A stretch of 56,687 bases of DNA from NCBI GenBank assembly GCA_938002085.1, contig CALLAT010000015.1, positions 1 to 56,687 on the forward strand. The letters run 5' to 3'. The notes beneath the pieces are model-generated. The model was not told where the DNA came from. It searched no databases and saw nothing but the letters and a program-made list of their open reading frames with translations. Position numbers and translations under genes: made by a program. Shown piece by piece: positions 8,178-16,527 of the stretch; the stretch's first letter is position 1; each line of letters starts with the position of its first letter. This DNA comes from an uncultured Pseudanabaenaceae cyanobacterium. GTDB taxonomy: Bacteria > Cyanobacteriota > Cyanobacteriia > PCC-9006 > JAAUQQ01.

Positions 8178-10448
8178 ATGCAAGAGCCATCATCTCAGCC
8201 CCCCGCAAAGCAGAAACCCACACCAGAACGCAGGTATGTTGCTCGCTCGGTGAATGCGTTTGTTCAGTGGATGCCCCTGGGTGGGAGTGTTGCAGCCTTT
8301 ATTAGCTTCTGCTTCCAGCAAAGTTGGGCGCAAGCATTGATGATGTTTCCAGTCACAGCAGTGACTGGCGTTTGGGCTGCCTACAGCAAGAATTTTGTTG
8401 AGCAGCTCCAGACGATTTATGCGGAGCGGGGCAAAACCGATGCCCATCAATTTGTCGCTTTTCTGGACAGTCTCAATGAAACGGCAAAATGGCGATTTTC
8501 GGGCACAACCGGACATTATCTCAAGCTTGTTGCCAACCATTGTCGAGATTACACAACAGAAGGCTTTCGACCTGCGGGGTCAATTCCGCTGCTAGAAGAT
8601 GTATTTGTGCCACTACAGCTTAGCAATGAACTCCTGAGAGGAGCAGGTGGAGAAGTTTTGCCAATGCGGCCTAGTTTAGACACCAAGGGGAAAAGCCATC
8701 TTAGCCAGCAAGATGCTGGAGAAGTTGAACGACAACTACGTCGCAGGCAAGAAAAAGGCATTTCCATTTGGGAACTATTGCGGGAAGTACGACGAGTCCC
8801 AGCCTATCGTCAGCTCACCATCCTCGCTTGGGGTGGTTATGGAAAAACAACCTTGATGCGGAACTTAACTTACACCTTTGCCAAGGGCCGCCATCGCAAG
8901 CACAAAAGTCCAAAACTAATTCCATTCTTGATCTATCTACGCGATTGGAGAGAAATTCTATTGCAAGAGAAACCACCTAATTTACCGACATTAATCACCA
9001 ACCATTACATTCCTACATTACCCAACGGTGAGAGTTTGAAGCTGCCTCCAAACTGGGCTGTGGAGCTGCTAAGAAAAGGGGATGCTCTAGTGATATTCGA
9101 TGGTTTTGATGAAGTAGAAGAAAAGCCAGATAGCTTAAGCAACTGGATTAGCCAACAAATGCGCGAATACGATGAGTCAAATTTCATTCTGACCTCTCGG
9201 CCTGGTGGATATGCTCGCTACAGTGCAGAAAAGCCTCGAAGTGAAGTTCGTATCCACCCCTTTAATGCAAAACAACGCAAGCAATTTATCACGAACTGGT
9301 ATCTCTGCCAGGAGCGGTATCGACTACCAGGAAGGAAGAAAACCGAGATCTATCGCTCTGCTCATCAAGAAGCAACTGACTTATTGAACCAGTTCAACCA
9401 ACGCCAGGAGCTGCAGGAAATGGGACAAAACCCTCTCCTCCTCAACATGATTTTAACTTTTCATCGTTCATTCCCTGGGACAGAGCTACCTCAGCATCGG
9501 TGGGAACTCTATCGAGAGATTTGTCAAATACAGCTCGGAGCAAGACCATTAGCTCGAAACATTAATCTACTATTGCCCGCACAAGAAAGTCAGGAGAAAT
9601 TGCAGGAATTAGCTTTTCGAATGCAGGAATGCCATCTTCCTACAATCACCCGACAAGATGCCTTAAGCATATTAAAGTCAAATTTTAAATCTCAAAAGAG
9701 AAGTATCAAGGCAGACAAATTTCTTGATCACATGGTTGAGGTAAGTGAAGTATTGGTAGAGAAAGAAGCAAATAATTACGAATTTCTACATCTCAGTTTT
9801 CAAGCCTATTTGGCAGCAGGCTATGTACATAAAAACAAGGAAGAAGAAGCATCTCTAATTACACATTGGCCAGAAGACTGGTGGCGCGAGACAATATTGT
9901 TATACGCGGCACACAAGAACCCTTGTAGTATCGTTGAGCAGGCTATTCAGCATCATGGAACAGTTGCAGCAGACTTAGGATATGAAATATTACGTGAATC
10001 ATCATGGGATATTGATGCTGCCTTAGAAAGGAATGTAAAGCAACTTAGATACAGCCAATTAGAGCAGCTCCTTGTCGCTCAGAAGTGGTATGAGGCAGAC
10101 TTAGAGACATATCGACTGCTAGTAAAAACAGCGAATAAAGAGAAATTTGGAATACTTTGGCCAGACGACTTAATCAGACTTCCTAGTTGGGACCTACTAA
10201 AACTAGATGAGCTATGGAAAAGACATAGCGAAGGAAAATTTAGTTTTAGTATTCAGAAAAAGATATGGAATGAATGCGGCTGCCCATTCTCAGGCTTTAG
10301 CAAAGACTGGGAAGAGTTTAGCAATAAAGTCCACTGGGGCAAACCTATTACTGGTTTAAGCTACCAAGAGCTGAAACCCGGACATTTTCCTCGTCGATGG
10401 AGATGTTCTTCATTCAACGTACACTTATTCTCACGAAAGGATCTATAA
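8178..10448 (+). CDS. NACHT NTPase with C-terminal GUN4 domain
   Basis: A 756-residue STAND-type protein. Residues 25-70 carry two hydrophobic stretches that could anchor it in a membrane. The NACHT domain follows: Walker A GGYGKTTL at 219-226, Walker B LVIFDGFDEVEE around 304-315 and the sensor-like ILTSRPGGY at 337-345. A helical region reaches EFLHLSFQAYLAAGY near 535-549. Residues 622-745 match the GUN4 fold pattern (YSQLEQLLVAQKWYEAD, then DLLKLDELWKRHSEGKFSFS and IQKKIWNECG). GUN4 binds protoporphyrin and Mg-protoporphyrin and activates Mg-chelatase; here it is likely a ligand-sensing module. NACHT proteins are often antiphage or death-type switches. No HIP1 octamer is seen in the gene and its 3' half is AT-rich, which suggests transfer. 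Confidence 0.88.
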   Translation: MQEPSSQPPAKQKPTPERRYVARSVNAFVQWMPLGGSVAAFISFCFQQSWAQALMMFPVTAVTGVWAAYSKNFVEQLQTIYAERGKTDAHQFVAFLDSLNETAKWRFSGTTGHYLKLVANHCRDYTTEGFRPAGSIPLLEDVFVPLQLSNELLRGAGGEVLPMRPSLDTKGKSHLSQQDAGEVERQLRRRQEKGISIWELLREVRRVPAYRQLTILAWGGYGKTTLMRNLTYTFAKGRHRKHKSPKLIPFLIYLRDWREILLQEKPPNLPTLITNHYIPTLPNGESLKLPPNWAVELLRKGDALVIFDGFDEVEEKPDSLSNWISQQMREYDESNFILTSRPGGYARYSAEKPRSEVRIHPFNAKQRKQFITNWYLCQERYRLPGRKKTEIYRSAHQEATDLLNQFNQRQELQEMGQNPLLLNMILTFHRSFPGTELPQHRWELYREICQIQLGARPLARNINLLLPAQESQEKLQELAFRMQECHLPTITRQDALSILKSNFKSQKRSIKADKFLDHMVEVSEVLVEKEANNYEFLHLSFQAYLAAGYVHKNKEEEASLITHWPEDWWRETILLYAAHKNPCSIVEQAIQHHGTVAADLGYEILRESSWDIDAALERNVKQLRYSQLEQLLVAQKWYEADLETYRLLVKTANKEKFGILWPDDLIRLPSWDLLKLDELWKRHSEGKFSFSIQKKIWNECGCPFSGFSKDWEEFSNKVHWGKPITGLSYQELKPGHFPRRWRCSSFNVHLFSRKDL

Positions 10449-10504
10449 AATCCATTCATCAGAGCAGAGTATTAAAAAGACTATATTTCGACTGTAATAG
10501 AGAT

Positions 10505-10583
10505 TTCGGTTGATTGAATATAAAGTAGTCAATCAATAATTACTAATCCTTTCCTAATTCTCAGAATTCGGTTGATTGAATAT
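10505..10583. repeat. 17-bp direct repeat pair with inverted core
   Basis: TTCGGTTGATTGAATAT occurs at 10505-10521 and again at 10567-10583. Between them, TCAATCAA at 10529-10536 is the inverse of the repeat core TTGATTGA and can pair with the first copy. The pair lies 57 bp after the NACHT-GUN4 stop. It could be an operator, a recombination scar or part of a wider repeat family. Confidence 0.6.
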
Positions 10584-10664
10584 TACGAGACATCGACACC
10601 GTCATAAAGTTCTTCAATCTCCATTTCCCAACTCACACTTTGAAATTGTACGATACTCCCAGGT
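10583..10664 (-). pseudogene. Possible 3' remnant of a gene cut off by the IS element
   Basis: Reading out of the IS left end on the minus strand gives about 27 codons of plausible protein (including QFQSVSWEMEIEELYDG) before TAA. On the other side of the IS lies only the terminator of the lipoprotein gene, so no matching 5' part remains. An IS-adjacent deletion that removed the rest of the gene would explain this. The stretch is short and may be chance. Confidence 0.3.
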
Positions 10665-10679
10665 CCAGGCACTGTCCAG

Positions 10680-11324
10680 TTAAAGAGTGAAGCTCTTAAA
10701 GCTCCTACTCAAAAGTAATTCGGCAATCGCGATAGGTCTTGTGATGAATCCCATGGCCATAGCTGGTGTGCGCTTTCCGCCCTGTCCCCAATGAGGTCGA
10801 ACCCAGTTGTGTATCAATCTCTGCACATTCAAAGCTCGCTGTAATCCATCCAAGTGCTTGGCATAGTGGTTTTGACGACGACGATAGGCTGTCGCTTTAC
10901 GCCTCAAGGCACTGTTGTGAGCTTCATTATGATTGGCATGGACCTCTGACTTGGCGCTGATGGCCGTGTAAGGATGGGTGACCTTCACCCACTCCACCCG
11001 GGGCTTTCCCTGGGAGCCTTTGATTTTCATCGCCACTTCCAATCCCTCACGCCACACCTTGCAATAAGGAAACGCTGCGGGTGTAGCAATCGCTGGCAGG
11101 TAGATGCTCGCTGACTTCCACAGTTCATTCCCGTAGCGCCGTTCCCCATCTGTGAACCACCGAATAAACTGACTCGGCTCAGCCCAATCCCAGGCGGCTT
11201 TAACCCCCAATTCAAACAACTCTGCATCTTTCAGACCCGCTCGTGCTTCTACCCAATAGCGGCTGTCTCGTTCGAGAAAGTGAATCGTCCAACCTTCGCT
11301 CTCACTGGGGGGAAAGGTTCTCAC
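10680..11324 (-). CDS. IS1-family transposase, catalytic (InsB-like) part
   Basis: A 214-residue frame carrying the second half of an IS1-type DDE transposase. Recognisable pieces are WTIHFLERDSRYWVEARAG, FTDGERRYGNELW, EVHANHNEAHNSALRR, and IHNWVRPHWG near the end. The first catalytic acidic segment (LEGDEVYTRV) is encoded in the upstream frame. The frames overlap by 23 nt across a CTTTCCCCCC run and are offset by one base, so a single protein needs a +1 shift. Related transposases seem to read continuously here (ENLPPS), so an extra base in the run is the simpler explanation. It may therefore be inactive. Confidence 0.8.
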   Translation of the reverse strand: MRTFPPSESEGWTIHFLERDSRYWVEARAGLKDAELFELGVKAAWDWAEPSQFIRWFTDGERRYGNELWKSASIYLPAIATPAAFPYCKVWREGLEVAMKIKGSQGKPRVEWVKVTHPYTAISAKSEVHANHNEAHNSALRRKATAYRRRQNHYAKHLDGLQRALNVQRLIHNWVRPHWGQGGKRTPAMAMGFITRPIAIAELLLSRSFKSFTL

Positions 11325-11685
11325 TCACTCGAGTGTAGACTTCATCTCCCTCTAGGGTTACGCTCCCTCCCGCTGGAGCAGACGGTGACCAATTCTCTAA
11401 ATGGGCCGATAAGCGCTCCTCCCATAACGTAATACTGCTGGGGGATTTGCCGAAAACCCTGGCTGTCGCTCGAATCCCCAATCCTTCACTTCGGCTCGTC
11501 ATTGCCCTCCCTATCTCTTCGGCAGACGTTCGTAGACGTGCCATTGGGGTTCCACTCACCTCATTAAAGCGGCGACCGCAGCCATTGCATTTGTAACCCT
11601 GTCGCACCTGCCCTGTCTTCAAGGTTTTAGTACCGTTCTTGACGATGGCTTCGCTTACACAATAGAGACAAGTCATATCTGCCAA
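11302..11685 (-). CDS. IS1-family transposase, N-terminal (InsA-like) part
   Basis: A 127-residue frame with a zinc-ribbon, CLYC then CNGCGRRF, followed by an HTH-like segment (EEIGRAMTSRSEGLGIRATARVFG) that would bind the IS ends. It ends with LEGDEVYTRVSENLSPQ; the DEVY segment should be the first catalytic Asp region of the DDE domain. The frame then stops, and the reading continues one base off in the next ORF. It is either a programmed frameshift pair or a single-base indel. Confidence 0.8.
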   Translation of the reverse strand: MADMTCLYCVSEAIVKNGTKTLKTGQVRQGYKCNGCGRRFNEVSGTPMARLRTSAEEIGRAMTSRSEGLGIRATARVFGKSPSSITLWEERLSAHLENWSPSAPAGGSVTLEGDEVYTRVSENLSPQ

Positions 11686-11750
11686 ACCTAGAGTAGCTCT
11701 ATATTATAGCTCTCACTCTCTAGCTGGACAGTGCCTGGGAATCCAAACAA

Positions 11751-11782
11751 AATCGGCTCCCAGCAAAAGCGAGGAGCCGATT
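11751..11782 (-). terminator. Terminator of the lipoprotein gene
   Basis: A 10-bp perfect stem (AATCGGCTCC and its complement, loop 12 nt) is followed on the minus strand by TTTTGTTT. It lies 50 bp past the lipoprotein stop and just outside the IS right end. Confidence 0.85.
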
Positions 11783-11831
11783 GAGTGATGCTGTCAATGC
11801 ATCAGGGCATCAACCCATGCATTAGCTGCAA

Positions 11832-13232
11832 TTACATCATCATGCGTAGGAAGGACTGAACCAAAGGGCTCTCGTTGCCATTGTTCATCGCAATTTGGAT
11901 GTACTTGCTGGCGATCGCATCGTTGTTCGTGCTGCTCGCCATGCGTGCGTACCAAGCAGGGAACAATGCAGAATCAGGCAAGCCTGCAATGGCACGCTCA
12001 GCATTCTTCTGAACTTCAGGCCATACATCGGGCTTCTGCATGTGCTCAGCCATGGCATCAATGTCAGCACCCACGTAGAAATGAATCATGGGAATCAACA
12101 TCGGTACAGCGCTACCTGAAGGTGCGGCCGCCGCCAAAGGACGTAGATACTCCAAGGCGCGATCGCCGGAACGATCTTTGAGGAAGAGGTACTGTGCCTT
12201 CTCTTGAGCCACTTCAAAGCTATTGGGCATTGCTGCATTCGCTTGCTTGAAGGTCTCTTCGAAGAAGCTTTCGTCGAAGGAGCTCTCATCATCGGTCTCA
12301 AAGCAAGACAACTTCGCGAGGCGCAGCTGGGCAATCATCGCCAAACGGTTGCCAGACTCCAATTCCAAAGCAATTTCGGAATCCAACAGGCTCACGAGCA
12401 ACTGCTGAGAAGAGGCATCAGGCTGGGTATCGCGAGAGCCTTCGCGCACCATGCGCAGCTGAGTCCAGGTAACAGGAACCTGATTGAAGTAAGAGCGCAC
12501 AACATAGGCCATTGCATTGTTGGGCTCAGCCTCCACCCACTTGTTGAGCTGCTGCATCAACTCAGGCATATAAACCACGCCAGGGCCATTCAAGGCATTC
12601 ACCAACACAGCATCTGCGTACATCATGCCGTTGCTGGTACGGCGGTTGCTGCTAACGCTACTACGCAGAAGGGTATTGACCTTCTTAAACTCACCCTTGT
12701 GCAGCCATTCGCGCACCTGGCGAGCATCCGCTTCAAAGGTGCCAGCCTTGGGCGCATCGTTAATCGGAGACGTAGTCAACGTGGTGTAACGGGCCGCATC
12801 TGCAGAGAGATAGTTCTTCGCTGCTGCCGCTTGGCTATTTTTGTAACTAGCCAACTTGGTGCGGGCCTCACCATACTCAGCAGCATCTTCGGAAACAAAC
12901 TCCAGGTTGCTAATCGCCTGCTGCCAGTCCCCATCCACCTGGGTCCATTCGGCGCGGGTCACCGCAGTCTTTGCATTGTTCTGAGCACGGGCACTGGCTT
13001 CTTCAGCCGCCTTGATGTAGTCAGCCTGGGAAATCAGCTCAGGGACTTCCTCTTCTTCCACGACTTCAGCTTCAGTGATAGCCGCTTGAGCTTCTTCAAT
13101 CGTTTCGGTCAGCGTGGCCTCAAGGGACTCCGACGCCTTATTGGAAACCATGTTGGAGATCTGGGAGCAGCCCGTGCCGCTAACCAGCAGCACACAGGAA
13201 AGGGCAGCGAGGGAGATAGACCGGGAGGACAT
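11832..13232 (-). CDS. Large alpha-helical lipoprotein of unknown function
   Basis: A 466-residue protein with a lipoprotein signal: a hydrophobic stretch and VSGTGC, Cys near residue 22. An acidic helical segment follows (ATLTETIEEAQAAITEAEVVEEEEVPEL in pieces, residues 40-70), then a long all-helical region that looks like degenerate tetratricopeptide repeats, with pieces such as EWTQVDGDWQQAISNLE and SGDRALEYLRPLAAAAP. It probably acts as a protein-protein scaffold on the periplasmic side of a membrane. It has its own terminator and is divergent from msrB. I cannot assign a specific role. Confidence 0.75.
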   Translation of the reverse strand: MSSRSISLAALSCVLLVSGTGCSQISNMVSNKASESLEATLTETIEEAQAAITEAEVVEEEEVPELISQADYIKAAEEASARAQNNAKTAVTRAEWTQVDGDWQQAISNLEFVSEDAAEYGEARTKLASYKNSQAAAAKNYLSADAARYTTLTTSPINDAPKAGTFEADARQVREWLHKGEFKKVNTLLRSSVSSNRRTSNGMMYADAVLVNALNGPGVVYMPELMQQLNKWVEAEPNNAMAYVVRSYFNQVPVTWTQLRMVREGSRDTQPDASSQQLLVSLLDSEIALELESGNRLAMIAQLRLAKLSCFETDDESSFDESFFEETFKQANAAMPNSFEVAQEKAQYLFLKDRSGDRALEYLRPLAAAAPSGSAVPMLIPMIHFYVGADIDAMAEHMQKPDVWPEVQKNAERAIAGLPDSALFPAWYARMASSTNNDAIASKYIQIAMNNGNESPLVQSFLRMMM

Positions 13233-13869
13233 AGCGTAAATACCGGATAAAAAGCCGTCGTAAAACTTGTGTAGAAGGGCCTCAACACAGCCTTGTCATG
13301 CTGTGTCTGAGATTGCATGGGGCTATATGCATCTAAAAAGGAGGAACCTGAGCCAATGTTTCGCTCCGCCACCGCTCCCAAAGGAGAAATTCAACTGCAA
13401 CTGGCAAAGTTGTAATGGCGGTTTAGGTGCACTGGGCTTATTTGAATATTGCCCAAGGGAAATAAGGAAAAAACGCTCTGACGAAGGATTAAACGTTTTT
13501 CTTCAAACTCTTTCCCTGAGGCTATTTGAGCAACTTTTATTCCCTACAAAAGGTTTATTGTCACCCCCCTCATAAATTCCGTTTGTCGGCCAGGCAGAGA
13601 TTAGCCACGCCTGCTAGACTCAACGGAGATAGAGCAAGGGATTGCTGCTGAATGGACTGCCCTCGGATAGTCTCCATTTGTCGCATTGCCTAGCCTTCAT
13701 TTTCGAACCATCCCGCGCATTACCCCTCTCAGAGGATGTTTGAAAAGTGCCTTCGTCTGTATCAATGATCCAGATTGGCATTCAAATATCCGCGAAACCA
13801 AGCATAAATCTGAGTTGAGCGGTACCGGGCTAATGCCTTTGCTGACTTTTCCAACCTTCTCTCAACTTC
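13233..13869. other. Intergenic region between lipoprotein gene and msrB
   Basis: About 640 bp between two divergent genes. No ORF here has a convincing protein-like composition, and I see no RNA gene. It should hold both promoters; nothing specific was identified. Confidence 0.4.
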
Positions 13870-14286
13870 ATGGCAGACAACAACGAACAGTATCCCGTCC
13901 AAAAAACCGAGGCGGAATGGCAGGCGGAATTGTCTCCCGAAGCCTTCCGTGTTCTGCGTAAGCATGGTACCGAGCGCGCTTTCAGCAGTCCCCTAGACAA
14001 GACTTACGATGCTGGCACTTATTACTGTGCAGGCTGTGACCAAAAGCTGTTTGATGCAGAAACGAAGTTCAACAGCCGGACTGGTTGGCCCAGCTTCTAT
14101 GACGCCCTTCAAGGTGCGGTGGGAACCACTAGCGATCGCACCCTGTTCATGGTGCGCACTGAAGTTCATTGCAGCAACTGCGGCGGCCACCTCGGCCATG
14201 TCTTCCCCGACGGTCCCAAGCCCACGGGTCAGCGCTACTGCATGAATGGCGTTTCCCTGCGCTTCGAGCCTGCCAGCGGCACCTAA
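13870..14286 (+). CDS. msrB: Peptide-methionine (R)-S-oxide reductase
   Basis: MsrB reduces methionine-R-sulfoxide in oxidised proteins. The 138-residue protein has the whole SelR fold. The zinc ligands are C53/C56 and C101/C104 (YYCAGC and HCSNCGGHLGHVF). The substrate segment is TGWPSFYDAL, and the catalytic cysteine is C124 in RYCMNGVSLRF. The N-terminus has no export signal, so it is cytosolic. It is monocistronic, with a strong terminator 80 bp downstream. The family is certain. Confidence 0.95.
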   Translation: MADNNEQYPVQKTEAEWQAELSPEAFRVLRKHGTERAFSSPLDKTYDAGTYYCAGCDQKLFDAETKFNSRTGWPSFYDALQGAVGTTSDRTLFMVRTEVHCSNCGGHLGHVFPDGPKPTGQRYCMNGVSLRFEPASGT

Positions 14287-14675
14287 AATCAGCCCCGGCG
14301 GACGAGGAATAGAAAACTCTGCACTTTTTGCAGAGTCATACCAGCGGCGGAACCACCGCTCATCCGAGCCCACTCCATGTCTATGGAGTGGGCTTTTTGC
14401 AACCAGAGTCGGCATCCTGCCCATCCGAAACGGTTCAAAACTCGGAAGGATCACCAGGGCTCCCAATTAGCTCGCAACGCGCCCCTCGGAGACTTCCCAT
14501 GACGAGGGAGAGAAATTTTGAGAAAATCGAACTTAGGTAATATCGCCATAGACTAGCCCGACGATTCCAAGTCCATTCCCCAAGGCAGGATCTGTGACTC
14601 TATCAATGAGGTCATTCCAGGGGAAATCGAAACTCAGGCACCTCTTGGCGGCTTCATCACAGCAGGTCTCAACCC
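14287..14675. other. Gap holding the msrB terminator and a leader region
   Basis: Apart from the terminator at 14367-14399, I see no gene. The second half is the presumed promoter region of the alpha/beta hydrolase gene. Confidence 0.4.
14367..14399 (+). terminator. Terminator of msrB
   Basis: A 12-bp perfect stem (AGCCCACTCCAT and its complement) with a 4-nt loop is followed by a T run on the plus strand. Confidence 0.9.
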
Positions 14676-16463
14676 ATGACGCGATTGCTTCGCAAACTGA
14701 CTCAGGAATCGCAGCCACAGCTTCCCTCGTCCCCCACAGCTAGCTCCCCCATCCCAGGCCAGCGCCAGGGGCATGGCCAGGTCACCAGATTTCTCGGTGC
14801 TTTTCTGGGCAAAGCTTTGGGAGTCAGTCTGACCAGCTGGGCCCTGGTGGTGCCTCAACCTAGCCTGGCCGCCGAGGCCATCAACGTCACCCTCAAGTCC
14901 ATCTCCTTTGATATCCCCCTGGCTGACCTAGAACTTTTAGCCGATGAGGGCAAAGTTTCAGCCAACCTAGGCTTTGTGAAAGCCGCCAGCCAGCCAGGCC
15001 AAATCGAATCCCTAAGCGCCCTACTCCAGGCTCGCTTTGATCTCAATCCCACGGCCCTCTCTCAATTTTTAGCCCTGCCTGAAGGGGACGTTTTACTGGC
15101 TCGCCTAGGCAGCTTGCTCATCGAGGATGAAGCTTTTGAAGGGACAACGCAGCGCAACAATGCTGAACTCCTCCAAGAAAGCATCCTCGCGGCATCGGTC
15201 CATCCCGATGGCCTCAGTCTGATCAACATCGTGCGCCAATATCCCAGGCAACGGCTCGCCCTCGATGTCTCCCAAGCACTTACATTGGTGAGCGAAAATT
15301 CTGACTTCTACATTCGCCGTCCTGAGACCATTCGGGCGATTCAAGCCCAAGCCAATCGCGATCGCCTCCCCACCACCCGCAGCTTCACCGACCTCACCGA
15401 GCTCGGCCCCCAGCGCTGGCGGCGCCAGCCTCTCACCTTCCGCACCCCCGGTCGCCCCAGCTTTTCCTTCGCAGACCTCTATCTCCCCCAGCGGTCCACA
15501 ACGACCCTCACCACCAACGACGATAAAGCGCCCCCTAAAACCCCCGTCATTCTGCTGTCCCATGGACTCGGGTCCAATCGCCGAACCTTGGCCTACCTAG
15601 CCCAGCATTGGGCCTCCCACGGCTATGCAGCATTAGTTCTTGAACATAACGAAACCAACAGCGATCGCTTCAACCGCTTCCTCAGCGGCATGGCAGCTCC
15701 CCCCAGCGCCCGGGAATTGCTCCTGCGTCCCCAGGACATCACCGCAGCCTTAGACCACCTGACCCAGCGAGCGCAAACCAACCCCAACCTCGCCAACCTC
15801 AACTTAGAGGCAGTGGGCGTCGCGGGCCAATCCCTGGGCGGCTATACCGCCCTCGCCGCTGGAGGCGCACAAATCAATCGACCGCTCCTCAACTCCTATT
15901 GCCCTGAAGAGTTGAGCCGCTTTACCCTCAATATTTCCATCCCGCTCCAATGTCGTGTCCTTGATTTGCCGCCAGAAACCTCCCTGGAGACTCGGGATGA
16001 ACGTGTCGCAGCCATCCTGGCCATTAATCCTCTCACCAGCCAAATCTTTGGCCGCGCTGGACTAGAGCCCTTAGAGATTCCCGTAATGGTCGTGGCAGGT
16101 ACCCATGACTATGTCGCTCCGGCGCTCCCCGAACAGCTCCAGCCTTTCCAATGGCTCAAGACGCCCAACAAATATCTGCTCCTCGTCAACAACGGTACCC
16201 ACTTCACATTTATTGGCGATGATGGCAGCAATGAGGTTGTTGCCCTACCCGAAACTGTGCTTGGCCCCAATGGAGAACTGGCTCAGCCTGGGCTCCAGGC
16301 CATGGGGTTAGCCTTTTTCAATCGCCATCTCAAGGGTAATAGTCAATACGGTGACTACCTTAACCAAAACTATGTGGATAGTTTGACGCGATCGCCTGTC
16401 ACCTACAGCCTCGTCAAATCGCTTCCTGAGTCACTCTCAGCGAGCATCCCATCTACACCTTAA
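14676..16463 (+). CDS. Alpha/beta hydrolase with N-terminal DUF1400 domain
   Basis: A 595-residue protein. After a basic N-terminus and a hydrophobic signal-like stretch (about 45-68) comes a DUF1400-type domain (AINVTLKSISFDIPLADLELLA), a module typical of cyanobacteria. A platelet-activating-factor-acetylhydrolase-like alpha/beta hydrolase fills the second half. The oxyanion region is LLSHGLGSNRR, the nucleophile Ser is in GQSLGGY near residue 385, the acid Asp is in GTHDYVAP near 476 and the His is in NNGTHFTF near 509. It is probably an exported or membrane-attached lipase or esterase; the substrate is unknown. A U-rich hairpin follows the stop. Confidence 0.85.
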   Translation: MTRLLRKLTQESQPQLPSSPTASSPIPGQRQGHGQVTRFLGAFLGKALGVSLTSWALVVPQPSLAAEAINVTLKSISFDIPLADLELLADEGKVSANLGFVKAASQPGQIESLSALLQARFDLNPTALSQFLALPEGDVLLARLGSLLIEDEAFEGTTQRNNAELLQESILAASVHPDGLSLINIVRQYPRQRLALDVSQALTLVSENSDFYIRRPETIRAIQAQANRDRLPTTRSFTDLTELGPQRWRRQPLTFRTPGRPSFSFADLYLPQRSTTTLTTNDDKAPPKTPVILLSHGLGSNRRTLAYLAQHWASHGYAALVLEHNETNSDRFNRFLSGMAAPPSARELLLRPQDITAALDHLTQRAQTNPNLANLNLEAVGVAGQSLGGYTALAAGGAQINRPLLNSYCPEELSRFTLNISIPLQCRVLDLPPETSLETRDERVAAILAINPLTSQIFGRAGLEPLEIPVMVVAGTHDYVAPALPEQLQPFQWLKTPNKYLLLVNNGTHFTFIGDDGSNEVVALPETVLGPNGELAQPGLQAMGLAFFNRHLKGNSQYGDYLNQNYVDSLTRSPVTYSLVKSLPESLSASIPSTP

Positions 16464-16497
16464 ACATCACCGTAGCCAAAAGACATTCCCCTCACAG

Positions 16498-16527
16498 CTG
16501 TCTTGGAAAATCCAGGGCAGTTTTTTT
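16498..16527 (+). terminator. Terminator of the DUF1400 hydrolase gene
   Basis: A 10-bp stem with two G-U pairs and a 3-nt loop is followed by seven T residues, 35 bp after the stop codon. Confidence 0.8.

Larger units (their letters stand above)
10449..10664. other. AT-rich junction after NACHT-GUN4 with short repeats
   Basis: This gap holds two direct copies of a 17-bp repeat, an inverted copy of its core between them, and the possible tail of a lost gene next to the IS element. It looks like a rearranged junction rather than an ordinary intergenic region. Confidence 0.5.
10666..11737 (-). mobile_element. IS1-family insertion sequence, about 1.07 kb
   Basis: The ends are imperfect terminal inverted repeats of about 25 bp that share CAGGCACTGTCCAG exactly. 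Between them lie two overlapping minus-strand frames: an InsA-like zinc-finger/HTH part and an InsB-like catalytic part. No target-site duplication of 8-9 bp is visible, which suggests an old insertion or a deletion on one side. The left flank carries a truncated gene tail; the right flank touches the terminator of the lipoprotein gene. Confidence 0.85.

Noticed and set aside
12204-13250. 348-codon ORF opposite the lipoprotein gene
   Set aside because: Antisense shadow; the lipoprotein frame has a signal peptide, lipobox and its own terminator.
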